DNA of 64,000 nt from Schistocerca nitens (Eukaryota > Arthropoda > Insecta > Orthoptera > Acrididae), in NCBI RefSeq assembly GCF_023898315.1, contig NC_064618.1:181961548-182025547 (forward strand). Reading direction: 5' to 3'. The notes under the pieces are model-generated. The model saw nothing but the letters and a program-made list of their open reading frames with translations, did not search any database and had not been told where the DNA came from. The position numbers were made by a program, and so were the translations under genes. The stretch's first letter is position 1, and every line of letters starts with the position of its first letter. Below, in pieces: positions 1 to 9,625 of this stretch.

Positions 1-982
1 GAAACCTGTCAGTATCTCCAGGCTTCTTCCATGTATACAATCTTCTTTTATGATTCTTGAACCAAGTGTTAGCTATGATTAAGTTATGCTCTGTGCTAAA
101 TTCTACCAAGCGGTTTCCTCTTTCAGTTCTTCCCCCCAATCCATATTCATCTTTACATTTTCTTGTCTTAGTTTTCCTACTATCGAATTGCAGTCACCCA
201 TGACTATTAAATTTATGTCCCCCTTCACTATCTGAATAATTTCTTTTATCTCATCATATGTTTCTTCAATTTCTTCGTCATCTGCAGAGCTAGTTGGCAT
301 ATAAACTTGTACTACTGTAGTAAGCATGGGCTTCGTGTCTATCTTAGCCACAATGATGCGTTCACTATGCTGTTTGTAGTAGCTTACCTGCATTACCCCT
401 ATTTTATTTTGTATTTATAACCCTGTATTCATCTGACCAAAGGTCTTGTTCCTCCTGCCACCGAAATTCGCTAATTCCCACTATATCTAACTTTAACCTA
501 TCCATTTCCCTTTTTAAATTTTCAAACCTACCTGCCGATTAAGGGATCTGACATTCCACACTCCGATCCATAGAATGCCAGATTTCTTTCTCCTGATAAT
601 GATGTCCACCTGGAGATCTGAATGAGGGAATATTTTACTTCCGGAATATTTTACCCAATAGGACGCCATCATCATTTAACCATACAGTAAAGCTGCATGT
701 CCTCGGGAAAAATTATGGCTGTAGTTTCTTCCTGCTTTCAGGCATTCGCAGTACCAGCACAGCATGGCCGTTTTGGTTAGTTTTACAAGGTCAGATCAAT
801 CAATCATCCAGATTGTTGCCCCTGCAACTACTGCAAAGGCTGCTGCCCCTCTTCAGGAACCGCACATTTGTCTGACCTCTCAAGGGATACTCCTCCGTTG
901 CTGTTGCACCTATGGTACAGCTATCTGTATTGCTGAGGCACGCTAGCCTCCCCATCAACGGCAATGTCTATGGCTCATGGGG
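1..982 (-). pseudogene. 5' part of an RTE-clade LINE, antisense, decayed
   Basis: The reverse complement of this stretch matches the 5' part of the intact LINE at 1812-5110, from its first bases (the inverted 'ccatgagcc' near 970-980) to about base 1035 of that element. The copy then runs off the left edge. Part of the AP-endonuclease domain is readable antisense at 103-393 (YYKQHSERIIVAKID, then an INLIVMGD motif). The tryptophan that follows GD in the intact copy is Cys here, and the frame breaks soon after. I infer a dead insertion. Its boundary with the AT-rich DNA to the right is sharp at about 982. Confidence 0.85.
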
Positions 983-1480
983 TTTATTTAAGGTTATTTA
1001 TCTTGTTTAACCTAGGAATAAAATCTCTTTTTGAGATAGAATGTGAAAAAGCATTTCTAATTTTATATTTTGTAAAGTAATTAGTTAAATTAATTTCTTT
1101 AAGTATATCAATCTTGTCTTTAAAATCTTTTTTATTGTTTTACAATATTTGTGTGATCAGCGTTCATAACAAGATTTTTAAATTCCATTACTAGATACTG
1201 TTTATTCACAACATCTTTTTTATCGATTCGATTACTCAAGCATACTATACTTTAACCACTAAAAGTAGCTCTACTCTTACTAACATCAATAATTACTTTC
1301 ACATCAATACAAACTTGCTTGATTATATAATTTATTTTTGCAACTGCTGATGATTTTGGTTCTGTAACTGTTTTAAAATATTACCTAACTCATTAATAAG
1401 CTGACTGGTTAAATTTGATTTTTATACTTAATTCAGTATTATAATTTCATTGTTGCGACAGTTAAATATCTACAGAAAGA
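983..1480 (-). pseudogene. Unassigned antisense relic inside the Polinton-type element
   Basis: AT-rich sequence lies downstream (antisense) of the protease remnant. Translation gives short broken pieces, such as a segment reading IIDVSKSRATFSG near 1240-1290 and a CFFTFYLKKRFYS-like piece near 1025-1070. These vaguely recall the segment preceding DNA polymerase B in related elements. That is memory, not alignment. No continuous frame is left and I would not assign a function. Confidence 0.35.
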
Positions 1481-1559
1481 GTATGATCTGTAAAATTAAA
1501 TTTTCCCGAAAATGTTCCTTTATTAGATTCAATATATCATTAAATTCATAGTTAATTGA

Positions 1560-1811
1560 ACACAGTTTAAAAAAATGGACACGAATGACTACAAATTACT
1601 TCATCAAAGTTTTGTATTCTCTCAATATTGTATTATAGATAACTTTTTGCCAATAGTTAACTAGATGTTTCGCTATAATTCTTCCACATGAATCAAAAAC
1701 AAATTTCACATTTTTCCATTGATAATAACAAGCCCAGTGAGTACCAACATGATCAGACATATCTAAATTAGTATTCCAGATTCAAATGTTTTGATTCACT
1801 ATGTAATTCAT
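1560..1811 (-). pseudogene. Adenovirus-type cysteine protease, catalytic half (relic)
   Basis: Antisense translation from 1811 downward gives N-L-D followed by HVGTHWACYY and, a little later, FVFDSCGR. The GTHW motif with its catalytic histidine, and the FDS-[FC]-G motif, are hallmarks of the adenovirus/Polinton maturation protease (a ULP1-like cysteine peptidase that trims capsid precursors). A later ICSH segment near 1600 may correspond to the catalytic cysteine region. A stop and a frameshift separate it from the upstream part. The N-terminal half lies at 5111-5245, on the other side of the inserted LINE. The gene is therefore both decayed and physically interrupted. Confidence 0.7.
1801..1811. 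repeat. Target-site duplication, left copy (11 bp)
   Basis: ATGTAATTCAT at 1801-1811 is identical to 5111-5121 and flanks the full-length RTE LINE exactly. It shows the insertion is an authentic target-primed event with both ends preserved. Confidence 0.92.
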
Positions 1812-2121
1812 TCCCCCCATGAACCATGGACCTTGCTGTTGGTGGGGAGGCTTGCGTGCCTCAGCGATACAGATGGCCGTACCGTAGGTGCAACCACAAT
1901 GGAGGGGTATCTATTGAGAGGCCAGACAAACATGTGGTTCCTGAAGAGGGGCAGCAGCCTTTTCAGTAGTTGCAGGGGCAACAGTCTGGATGATTGACTG
2001 ATCTGGCCTTGTAACATTAACCAAAACGGCCTTGCTGTGCTGGTACTGCGAACGGCTGAAAGCAAGGGGAAACTACAGCCGTAATTTTTCCCGAGGACAT
2101 CCAGCTCTACTGTATGATTAA

Positions 2122-5085
2122 ATGATGATGGCGTCCTCTTGGGTAAAATATTCCGGAGGTAAAATAGTCCCCCATTCGGATCTCCGGGCGGGGACTACTC
2201 AAGAGGACGTCGTTATCAGGAGAAAGAAAACTGGCGTTCTACGGATCGGAGCGTGGAATGTCAGATCACTTAATCGGGCAGGTAGGTTAGAAAATTTGAA
2301 AAGGGAAATGGATAGGTTAAAGTTAGATATAGTGGGAATTAGTGAAGTTCGGTGGCAGGAGGAACAAGACTTTTGGTCAGGTGATTACAGGGTTATAAAT
2401 ACAAAATCAAATAGGGGTAATGCAGGAGTAGGTTTAATAATGAATAAAAAAATAGGAGTGCGGGTTAGCTACTACAAACAGCATAGTGAACGCATAATTG
2501 TGGCCAAGATAGACACAAAGCCCATGCCTACTACAGTAGTACAAGTTTATATGCCAACTAGCTCTGCAGATGATGAAGAAATAGATGAAATGTATGACGA
2601 GATAAAAGAAATTATTCAGGTAGTGAAGGGAGACGAAAATTTAATAGTCATGGGTGACTGGAATTCATCAGTAGGAAAAGGGAGAGAAGGAAACATAGTA
2701 GGTGAATATGGATTGGGGGGAAGGAATGAAAGAGGAAGCCGCCTTGTAGAATTTTGCACAGAGCATAGCTTAATCATAGCTAACACTTGGTTCAAGAATC
2801 ATGAAAGGAGGCTGTATACATGGAAGAAGCCTGGAGATACTGACAGGTTTCAGATAGATTATATAATGGTAAGACAGAGATTTAGGAACCAGGTTTTAAA
2901 TTGTAAGACATTTCCTGGGACAGATGTGGATTCTGACCACAATCTATTGGTTATGAACTGCAGATTGAAACTGAAGAAACTGCAAAAAGGTGGGAATTTA
3001 AGGAGATGGGACCTGGATAAACTGAAAGAACCAGAGGTTGTAGAGAGTTTCAGGGAGAGCATAAGGGAACAATTGACAGGAATGGGGGAAAGAAATACAG
3101 TAGAAGAAGAATGGGTAGCTCTGAGGGATGAAGTGGTGAAGGCAGCAGACGATCAAGTAGGTAAAAAGACGAGGGCTAATAGAAATCCTTGGGTAACAGA
3201 AGAAATATTGAATTTAATTGATGAAAGGAGAAAATATAAAAATGCAGTAAATGAAGCAGGCAAAAAGGTATACAAACGTCTCAAAAATGAAATCGACAGG
3301 AAGTGCAAAATGGCTAAGCACAGATGGCTAGAGGACAAATGTAAGGATGTAGAGGCTTGTCTCACTAGGGGTAAGATAGATACTGCCTACAGGAAAATTA
3401 AAGAGACCTTTGGAGAGAAGAGAACCACTTGTATGAATATCAAGAGCTCAGATGGCAACCAAGTTCTAAGCAAAGAAGGGAAGGCAGAAAGGTGGAAGGA
3501 GTATATAGAGGCTTTATACAAGGGCGATGTACTTGAGGACAATATTATGGAAATGGAAGAGGATGTAGATGAAGACGAAATGGGAGATAAGATACTGCGT
3601 GAAGAGTTTGACAGAGCACTGAAAGACCTGAGTCAAAACAAGGCCCCGGGAGTAGACAACATTCCATTAGAACTACTGATAGCCTCGGGAGAGCCAGTCA
3701 TGACAAAACTCTACCATCTGGTGAGCACGATGTATGAGACAGGCGAAATACCCTCAGACTTCAAGAAGAATATAATAATTGCAATCCCAAAGAAAGCAGG
3801 TGTTGACAGATGTGAAAATTACCGAACTATCAGTTTAATAAGTCACAGCTGCAAAATACTAACGCGAATTCTTTACAGACAAATGGAAAAACTGGTAGAA
3901 GCTGACCTCGGGGAAGATCAGTTTGGATTCCGTAGAAATGTTGGAACACGTGAGGCAATACTGACCTTACGACTTATCTTGGAAGAAAGATTAAGAAAAG
4001 GCAAACCTACGTTTCTAGCATTTGTAGACTTAGAGAAAGCTTTTGACAATGTTGACTGGAATACTCTCTTTCAAATTCTGAAGGTGGCAGGGGTAAAATA
4101 CAGGGAGCGAAAGGCTATTTACAATTTGTACAGAAACCAGATGGCAGTTATAAGAGTCGAGGGGCATGAAAGGGAAGCAGTGGTTGGGAAAGGAGTGAGA
4201 CAGGGTTGTAGCCTCTCCCCGATGTTATTCAATCTGTATATTGAGCAAGCAGTAAAGGAAACAAAAGAAAAATTCGGAGTAGGTATTAAAATTCATGGAG
4301 TAGAAGTAAAAACTTTGAGGTTCGCCGATGACATTGTAATTCTGTCAGAGACAGCAAAGGACTTGGAAGAGCAGTTGAACGGAATGGACAGTGTCTTGAA
4401 AGGAGGATATAAGATGAACATCAACAAAAGCAAAACAAGGATAATGGAATGTGGTCGAATTAAGTCGGGTGATGCTGAGGGAATTAGATTAGGAAATGAG
4501 ACACTTAAAGTAGTAAAGGAGTTTTGCTATTTAGGGAGTAAAATAACCGATGATGGTCGAAGTAGAGAGGATATAAAATGTAGACTGGCAATGGCAAGGA
4601 GAGCGTTTCTCAAGAAGAGAAATTTGTTAACATCGAGTATAGATTTAGGTGTCAGGAAGTCGTTTCTGAAAGTATTTGTATGGAGTGTAGCCATGTATGG
4701 AAGTGAGACGTGGACGATAACTAGTTTGGACAAGAAGAGAATAGAAGCTTTCGAAATGTGGTGCTACAGAAGAATGCTGAAGATAAGGTGGGTAGATCAC
4801 GTAACTAATGAGGAGGTATTGAATAGGATTGGGGAGAAGAGAAGTTTGTGGCACAACTTGACTAGAAGAAGGGATCGGTTGGTAGGACATGTTTTGAGGC
4901 ATCATGGGATCACAAATTTAGCATTGGAGGGCAGCGTGGAGGGTAAAAATCGTAGAGGGAGACCAAGAGATGAATACACTAAGCAGATTCAGAAGGATGT
5001 AGGTTGCAGTAGGTACTGGGAGATGAAGAAGCTTGCACAGGATAGAGTAGCATGGAGAGCTGCATCAAACCAGTCTCAGGACTGA
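2122..5085 (+). CDS. RTE-type endonuclease/reverse transcriptase polyprotein
   Basis: The 987-residue ORF encodes the enzyme that nicks target DNA and copies LINE RNA into the nick. The N-terminal AP-like endonuclease covers about residues 40-290: RIGAWNVRSL near 41, VGISEVRW near 70, VMGDWNS near 175 and DSDHNLLV near 271 (catalytic Asp/His). The reverse transcriptase covers about residues 500-800: NYRTISLIS near 566, FVDLEKAFDNVDW near 634, GVRQGCSLSPMLFN near 691 and RFADDIVIL near 733 with the catalytic ADD pair. The C-terminus has the conserved W-x-DH-x-TNEEVL / WHNLTRRRDRL-x-GH segment. There are no internal stops. Annotation pipelines often mislabel this protein 'craniofacial development protein 2-like'. 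The start is the first Met of MMMAS; later Mets are possible. Confidence 0.93.
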   Translation: MMMASSWVKYSGGKIVPHSDLRAGTTQEDVVIRRKKTGVLRIGAWNVRSLNRAGRLENLKREMDRLKLDIVGISEVRWQEEQDFWSGDYRVINTKSNRGNAGVGLIMNKKIGVRVSYYKQHSERIIVAKIDTKPMPTTVVQVYMPTSSADDEEIDEMYDEIKEIIQVVKGDENLIVMGDWNSSVGKGREGNIVGEYGLGGRNERGSRLVEFCTEHSLIIANTWFKNHERRLYTWKKPGDTDRFQIDYIMVRQRFRNQVLNCKTFPGTDVDSDHNLLVMNCRLKLKKLQKGGNLRRWDLDKLKEPEVVESFRESIREQLTGMGERNTVEEEWVALRDEVVKAADDQVGKKTRANRNPWVTEEILNLIDERRKYKNAVNEAGKKVYKRLKNEIDRKCKMAKHRWLEDKCKDVEACLTRGKIDTAYRKIKETFGEKRTTCMNIKSSDGNQVLSKEGKAERWKEYIEALYKGDVLEDNIMEMEEDVDEDEMGDKILREEFDRALKDLSQNKAPGVDNIPLELLIASGEPVMTKLYHLVSTMYETGEIPSDFKKNIIIAIPKKAGVDRCENYRTISLISHSCKILTRILYRQMEKLVEADLGEDQFGFRRNVGTREAILTLRLILEERLRKGKPTFLAFVDLEKAFDNVDWNTLFQILKVAGVKYRERKAIYNLYRNQMAVIRVEGHEREAVVGKGVRQGCSLSPMLFNLYIEQAVKETKEKFGVGIKIHGVEVKTLRFADDIVILSETAKDLEEQLNGMDSVLKGGYKMNINKSKTRIMECGRIKSGDAEGIRLGNETLKVVKEFCYLGSKITDDGRSREDIKCRLAMARRAFLKKRNLLTSSIDLGVRKSFLKVFVWSVAMYGSETWTITSLDKKRIEAFEMWCYRRMLKIRWVDHVTNEEVLNRIGEKRSLWHNLTRRRDRLVGHVLRHHGITNLALEGSVEGKNRRGRPRDEYTKQIQKDVGCSRYWEMKKLAQDRVAWRAASNQSQD

Positions 5086-5089
5086 AGAC

Positions 5090-5110
5090 CACAACAACAA
5101 CAACAACAAC
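5090..5110 (+). repeat. (AAC)n 3' tail of RTE LINE
   Basis: Seven ACA/AAC units end the LINE just before the right-hand duplication. Antisense and truncated copies carry GTT or AAC remnants at the matching end (19386-19398; 18100-18111). Confidence 0.85.
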
Positions 5111-5245
5111 ATGTAATTCATCAATCATATATACTCAATGAAAAATTTTTTCCTTAGCAAGTTTATCTAGACCAATCATGTATACTCCATGAAATCTGAA
5201 TTTTCAATTCTTTAGCAAGTTTTTCATGATCAAAATTACGTAATG
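5111..5245 (-). pseudogene. Adenovirus-type protease, N-terminal part (relic)
   Basis: Antisense translation near 5240 reads FDHEKLAKELKI, then, after a frameshift, a GVYMIG-like piece. This resembles the start of Polinton/adenovirus proteases (a short helical motif, then FRGVFMRD). Read antisense and skipping the LINE, it leads into the GTHW segment at 1560-1811, so the two pieces were one gene before the LINE inserted. Stops and at least one frameshift are present. Confidence 0.55.
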
Positions 5246-5249
5246 AATT

Positions 5250-5430
5250 AGTTTACATCTGGATGACATTTTTGCAATTTTATTTGTTCCACTTCCTTTC
5301 GTTTCCATTGCTGAATTATGGTATTTTTGTTCTTCTAATTCTTTATCGACTCGCTTTTTATTTCGACTGGATTTGCAACAACAGCTGCCCAACAGCTAAT
5401 GAACCAACAGTTGTTAGACTGGTAATGCAG
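5250..5430 (-). pseudogene. Small virion-type protein relic with hydrophobic segment (Polinton-type)
   Basis: Antisense translation reads TSLTTVGSLAVGQ, then a charged segment with LEEQKYHNSAMET. A hydrophobic TT-VGSLA segment followed by LEE-K-x-HN-x-AME is a pattern I recall from a small protein encoded next to the protease in related insect and cnidarian elements, probably a minor virion protein. The frame is broken by shifts. The function is inference. Confidence 0.45.
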
Positions 5431-6490
5431 CTAATAGTAATGGAAGAAATACATCTGAACCTTCTTTCTTTTTTGATAGACATTCTGTCTTTTTTTCCAA
5501 AACAGATTTTCTTAATGTTATGAATTAACTGTTATTAACTTATGTTTTTCTCGGTTGTGCATCAGTTAAAAATTGACCGATACTTACTGGTATAATACTA
5601 GCTTTTACATTAATTTATTTTACTTTAGTGTTGCCACTTGGTAGCAAAGTATAATCAATGCCAAAATTATTAATTTCTGTTGATAAAAATTTTATAAGGA
5701 TTAATAATTTTTACAGACCCCATCCAGTTTCGTCTAGTTCAATACCCATACCTTAATTTCGTTTTCCATAGATTATTCTTGTAATTGCTGTTGCTTCTAC
5801 TTTTTCTACAGACTAAGCATCCCTAGCATACTTTCTGTTTTGAAATTCTTTATCAGCTCTATGTCTAGATTCTAAATTTTTATGATCTCAGTATGCAATA
5901 TCCCATGTTGTTTGCATGCTTCATCTAAAGTATTTATTTCTAGATCACCAAGAGCTAGTCTTTCTTCTAGCTTAGTGGAAGGTCTACAGTATGAATATCC
6001 TGGTAGTTACACCTCGGGCACAGGCAAATTATTTAAAGCCGAATTTACTAAACTGTTCCCATATTTTTCACTTTTCGAAAAGGTATATCGTAAATTATAC
6101 ATAAATCTCATTAAATACAATATACCTTTTGGGTTTTAGTAATGAAGTCAAAAAATTCATCTGTTAACATTTTTTATTATTGCAACTTTTCATTATGGTA
6201 GTTTTTATTTTCGGCTGCTGCTTCTCCATGAATTACTAATAATCAGTCCCTTAAATCTCTAACATAATTCATCCAAACATATTCGATTTCTTTTTCTGAA
6301 TATGTCTTGTTAAAAACTTCGTCCAGTTTCATTTTGGCCTTGTTGATTTTCTTATGTTTGATCATATTAGAGTGATTAATGAATTACATTTCTCACTCCT
6401 ACTTGATTTAGGAAAATAGTACTATGGACTTCAGTTTGAAAAATAGTATTTGGTGACATTAACATGTTTATAGTTATTTAAAGCATCCTC
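5431..6490. other. AT-rich Polinton relic sequence without readable gene
   Basis: Very AT-rich DNA with only short open frames on both strands. It is continuous in composition with the flanking Polinton-type remnants. I see no motif I can name. Confidence 0.5.
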
Positions 6491-6496
6491 ATCATA

Positions 6497-6730
6497 TTAT
6501 TCTTCAACATTATTTTTAGTCAAGAGTTTCATTAAATCCTCAGTTGTTTTGTAATTTTTACCTTTGGTTAAAATGTAATCATTGTTAAATGTAACTTGAG
6601 AATCCCCAATATAATGTTTACCATTACCAAAAAGCAAACCAAAAACTTTATCATTGAAAGAAGCAATACATTTAAATGTTATTGGAGCAATATAGGTAGT
6701 TTTAGGTAACATTCGTTTTTCTTTCTCCAT
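6497..6730 (-). pseudogene. Conserved small Polinton-associated protein, fragment
   Basis: A 77-codon antisense frame begins with a basic MEKEKRM stretch. It contains FGLLFGNGKHYIGDSQVTF and then NNDYILTKGKNYKTTEDLMKLL. The pattern 'hYIGDSxVxF...ltkGKxYxxT..L..LL' resembles a small protein recurring in Maverick-like elements of insects and cnidarians. The resemblance is from memory. The usual C-terminal part is missing. Its cellular role is unknown. Confidence 0.5.
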
Positions 6731-6739
6731 TTATTCTAC

Positions 6740-7260
6740 CTTTTTCAGCACTTCTTCAAGATGTTTTCCTACTTGTGGTGATGGACTTTCAGTATGAAAT
6801 AAATATTTTCTCCAATGAAGATTCTCATTGTGTTGACGAAATATGAAACATATCAGAATTTTCTTTATGGTGATAAGGAACCATTTGTTTTTCAGTCTCT
6901 CTGTTTTCTTCAGTAACTTTCAGTACATTATCACCTAAACCTTTGACTCCTTGTTTAACTTGTTCGATTGCTACCATAACAGGTTGGAAATATGAAACAT
7001 ATCAGAAATTTCTTTATGGTGATAAGGAACCATTTGTTTTTCAATCTCCCTGTTTTCTTCAGTATCTTTCAGTAAATTATCACCTAAACCTTCGACTCCT
7101 TGTTTAACTTGTTCGATTGCTACTATAACAGGTTGATCTTCGTTTTTATATTTTTCATATTCTGTTCTTGGTTCTTTAAATTCTTCAGCTTTCTTTTTAT
7201 TTCATTTTCCTTTTTTAACAAGTTTTCGGTCGTATTTTGCAAAAATTTATTGGAGATAAA
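6740..7260 (-). pseudogene. Antisense open segment with internal tandem duplication (Polinton-type relic)
   Basis: Antisense reading gives AIEQVKQGVKGLGDN followed by TEENRETEKQMVPYHHKEN, twice, because a 149-bp unit is tandemly duplicated. It probably encodes the upstream part of the small protein at 6497-6730 or a neighbouring virion-type protein. I cannot assign a domain. Confidence 0.45.
6837..7134. repeat. Tandem duplication, 149-bp unit
   Basis: 6837-6985 and 6986-7134 are near-identical direct repeats, both beginning with gaaatatgaaac and ending with aacaggttg. Only a handful of substitutions separate them. Confidence 0.9.
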
Positions 7261-7425
7261 AAATCATTAATCAATTATTTTTAAATTAAGCAACTATTTT
7301 TAACTTTTAATGTTTTTGTTACCCTTGTTTTGTTATGAAACTCTATATTTTACTTCTGAACTCAGCTTCATTTGTTTTCTAGTCATGTCTATTGTAACAA
7401 ATCCAAACTGGTCTTTCCAACATTT

Positions 7426-7991
7426 TGTAAGTAGGCTGTTTATGTTTTCTTATTGGCAATGTTACGTAGCGCTCTGTATGAAAATCACTGGCTGTGCTGT
7501 GTGCAGTCTGTGGCTAGTTTGCATCGTTGTCTGCCATTGTAGTGTTGGGCAGCTGGATGTTAACAGCGCGTAGCGTGGCACGGTTGTAGGTGAGCCGCCA
7601 GCGGTGGTGGATGTGGGGAGAGAGATGGCGGAGTTTTGAAATTTGTAATACTGGATATCATGAACTGCTATGTATATTATGATTTTTCAACACTATTAAG
7701 GTAAATACATTGATTGTTCTTTATCAAAATCTTTCATTTGCTATCTATGCCTATCAGTACTTAGTGCCTTCAGTAGTTTGAATCTTTTATTTAGCTGGCA
7801 GTAATGGCGCTCGCTGTATTGCAGTAGTTCGAGCAACGAAGATTTTTGTGAGGTAAGTGATTTGTGAAAGGTATAGTTTAATGTTAGTCAGGGCCATTCT
7901 TTTGTAGGGATTTTTGAAAGTCAGATTGCGTTGCGCTAAAAATATTGTGTGTCAGGTTAAGCACAGTCCTGTATAATTGTACAAAGGGGAC
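7426..7991 (+). repeat. Left 566-bp terminal repeat
   Basis: It runs from TGTAAGTAGGCTG to ACAAAGGGGAC. Comparison by eye with the right repeat shows few differences, spread along its length. Confidence 0.9.
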
Positions 7992-8023
7992 ACCTGCACA
8001 GTCACAACAGATGGCTGCTGGCC

Positions 8024-8166
8024 ATCTCTACAAGGACTACAGTGGGTCTGCATCTTTGCTGACTCACCAGAACCATTATTTCTACAAGGACTACAGTGGG
8101 TCTACACCTCTGGTGGCCCACCAATACCGCAATCTCTACCAGGACTACAGTGGGTCTACTCTGTGA
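8024..8166 (+). repeat. Three imperfect tandem units inside the TRIM-like element
   Basis: The phrase 'ctctaca/caggactacagtgggtct' occurs three times (about 8026, 8080 and 8138), separated by related 'actcaccagaacc / gcccaccaatacc' linkers. This gives an internal minisatellite of about 55-60 bp period. Confidence 0.8.
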
Positions 8167-8560
8167 TGACCTACCTACCAATATTCTTCAAAATTTCGAC
8201 TGACTCTGCTGTGGATTTGCTCTGTTGTGGACCAATACCTGTCTGCATGTCAAGAGTCAGCACTGTCTTTCCGTTGGATGGACAACACTACTTCTTCAAG
8301 ATTGCATGGAAATCCACTACTTCCGTGTGCATTTTCTTTTGCTGCTCAGACTTTGAAAAAAACACTGCTATTTTACTGTGATGAACGATCAGGACTGTCT
8401 TTATGGACAGTAAAAAAATTTTAGCTTTTGACCAACATTGTATCACGAAGTGTGTGCATTTGATATCTTTCTTACTGTAATAATGAAAAAATTTTTCAAA
8501 TCTGTATTTGCCAGTGCCCAAAACAATTTGTAAAATTTTTTGTGGGGAGCATGGGGGCTA

Positions 8561-9126
8561 TGTAAGTAGGCTGTTTATGTTTTCTCATTGACAACGTTAC
8601 GTAGCGCTCTGTATGAAAATCACTGGCTGTGCTGTGTGCAGTCTGTGGCTAGTTTGCATCGTTGTCTGCCATTGTAGTGTTGGGCAGCTGGATGTTAACA
8701 GTGCGTAGCGTGGCACGGTTGGAGGTGAGCCGCCAGCAGTGGTGGATGTGGGGAGAGAGATGGCGGAGTTTTGAAATTTGTAATACTGGATATCATGAAC
8801 TCCTATATATATTATGATTTTTCAACACTATTAAGGTAAATATATTGTTTGTTCTCTATCAAAATCTTTCATTTGCTAACTATGCCTATCAGTAGTTAGT
8901 GCCTTCAGTAGTTTGAATCTTTTATTTAGCTGGCAATAGTGGCGCTTGCTGTATTGCAGTAGTTCGAGCAACGAAGATTTTTGTGAGGTAAGTGATTTGT
9001 GAAAGGTATAGTTTAATGTTAGTCAGGGCCATTCTTTTGTAGCGATTTTTGAAAGTCAGATTGCGTTGCGCTAAAAATATTGTGTGTCAGGTTAAGCACA
9101 GTCCTGTATAATTGTACAAAGGGGAC
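8561..9126 (+). repeat. Right 566-bp terminal repeat
   Basis: Same length and orientation as 7426-7991. It begins directly after the purine-rich tract. Confidence 0.9.
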
Positions 9127-9329
9127 GTTTCAATTTAATACATGTTTCTTGAAAACCATCAAAATTTAATTCACTCTTGATAAATGTGACCTAAATTTGT
9201 GTCATCTTGTCTGAAAATATTTTAAAAATTTAGGTTATCTCTGATGGTTTTGATAACTTCAAGTAAGATTGTGCCAAGTAAAAGCAATTATTCCTTTATG
9301 ACTATCTCTAGTAAAATATTCTAATCTAA

Positions 9330-9625
9330 ATCTCGATTTTCAAGAATGAAATCATCAAAAACTACTAGGGAATTTTCTTGGCATTGGTTTAGTGGTATAA
9401 TATCATCATTATTTTCGATAAAATTAGTTATCTTCTAATTGTGTTTGTCTTCTTTTTTTACACATTTTATAAATTCTGATTGTTTTGGTTGATCTAAACT
9501 TTTGGAGTAAACATACAAATTATTAATTTTATTCTAATTCAACCAGCCTGGAGCTAGAACATAACTGTCAATCACTAATGTATTTTCCCACAGCCACTTG
9601 GTCCTATTATTACACACCAAATGGA
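9330..9625 (-). pseudogene. Packaging ATPase (A32/FtsK-HerA type) relic of the Polinton-type element
   Basis: Antisense translation shows IGPSGCGK near 9590-9613, a textbook Walker A loop. About 240 bases further (antisense) VVFDDFILEN near 9340-9370 has the hydrophobic-DD form of a Walker B motif. The GPSGCGK to FDD spacing and the neighbourhood fit the genome-packaging ATPase of Mavericks and large DNA viruses. Stops follow the P-loop immediately, so it is dead. A generic P-loop protein is the alternative. Confidence 0.6.

Larger units (their letters stand above)
1812..5110 (+). mobile_element. Full-length, apparently intact RTE-clade non-LTR retrotransposon
   Basis: A 3.3-kb element with a ~310-bp 5' region (1812-2121), one 987-codon ORF (2122-5085), a very short 3' tail and a terminal (AAC)n run (5090-5110). 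A single ORF with AP endonuclease plus reverse transcriptase, a tiny 3' UTR and a microsatellite tail instead of poly(A) fit the RTE clade. Perfect 11-bp target-site duplications flank it. Other copies in the window (1-982, 17801-18110, 19383-20606, 61685-63849) are truncated or broken, so this one is probably the youngest. It sits in the protease gene of the Polinton relic. Confidence 0.93.
7426..9126 (+). mobile_element. Short LTR-like element (TRIM candidate), 566-bp direct terminal repeats
   Basis: Two direct repeats of equal length (7426-7991 and 8561-9126) flank a 569-bp interior. A purine-rich tract (gtggggagcatggggg, 8542-8557) lies just before the right repeat, as a polypurine tract would, and the repeats begin TGTAAG. 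There is no gag-pol coding capacity. I found no clear target-site duplication and the 3' terminus is GGGGAC, not CA, so assignment to LTR-type TRIMs is inference. The repeat itself is one I remember as very common in locust DNA. It interrupts the Polinton relic. Confidence 0.75.

Noticed and set aside
2859-4905. Several 60-90 codon antisense frames under the intact LINE ORF
   Set aside because: Shadows of the 987-codon RTE ORF; the same shadows recur at matching places in the other copies.
8288-8521. Small ORFs inside the TRIM-like element
   Set aside because: No gag, protease or RT motif; lengths are what chance gives.
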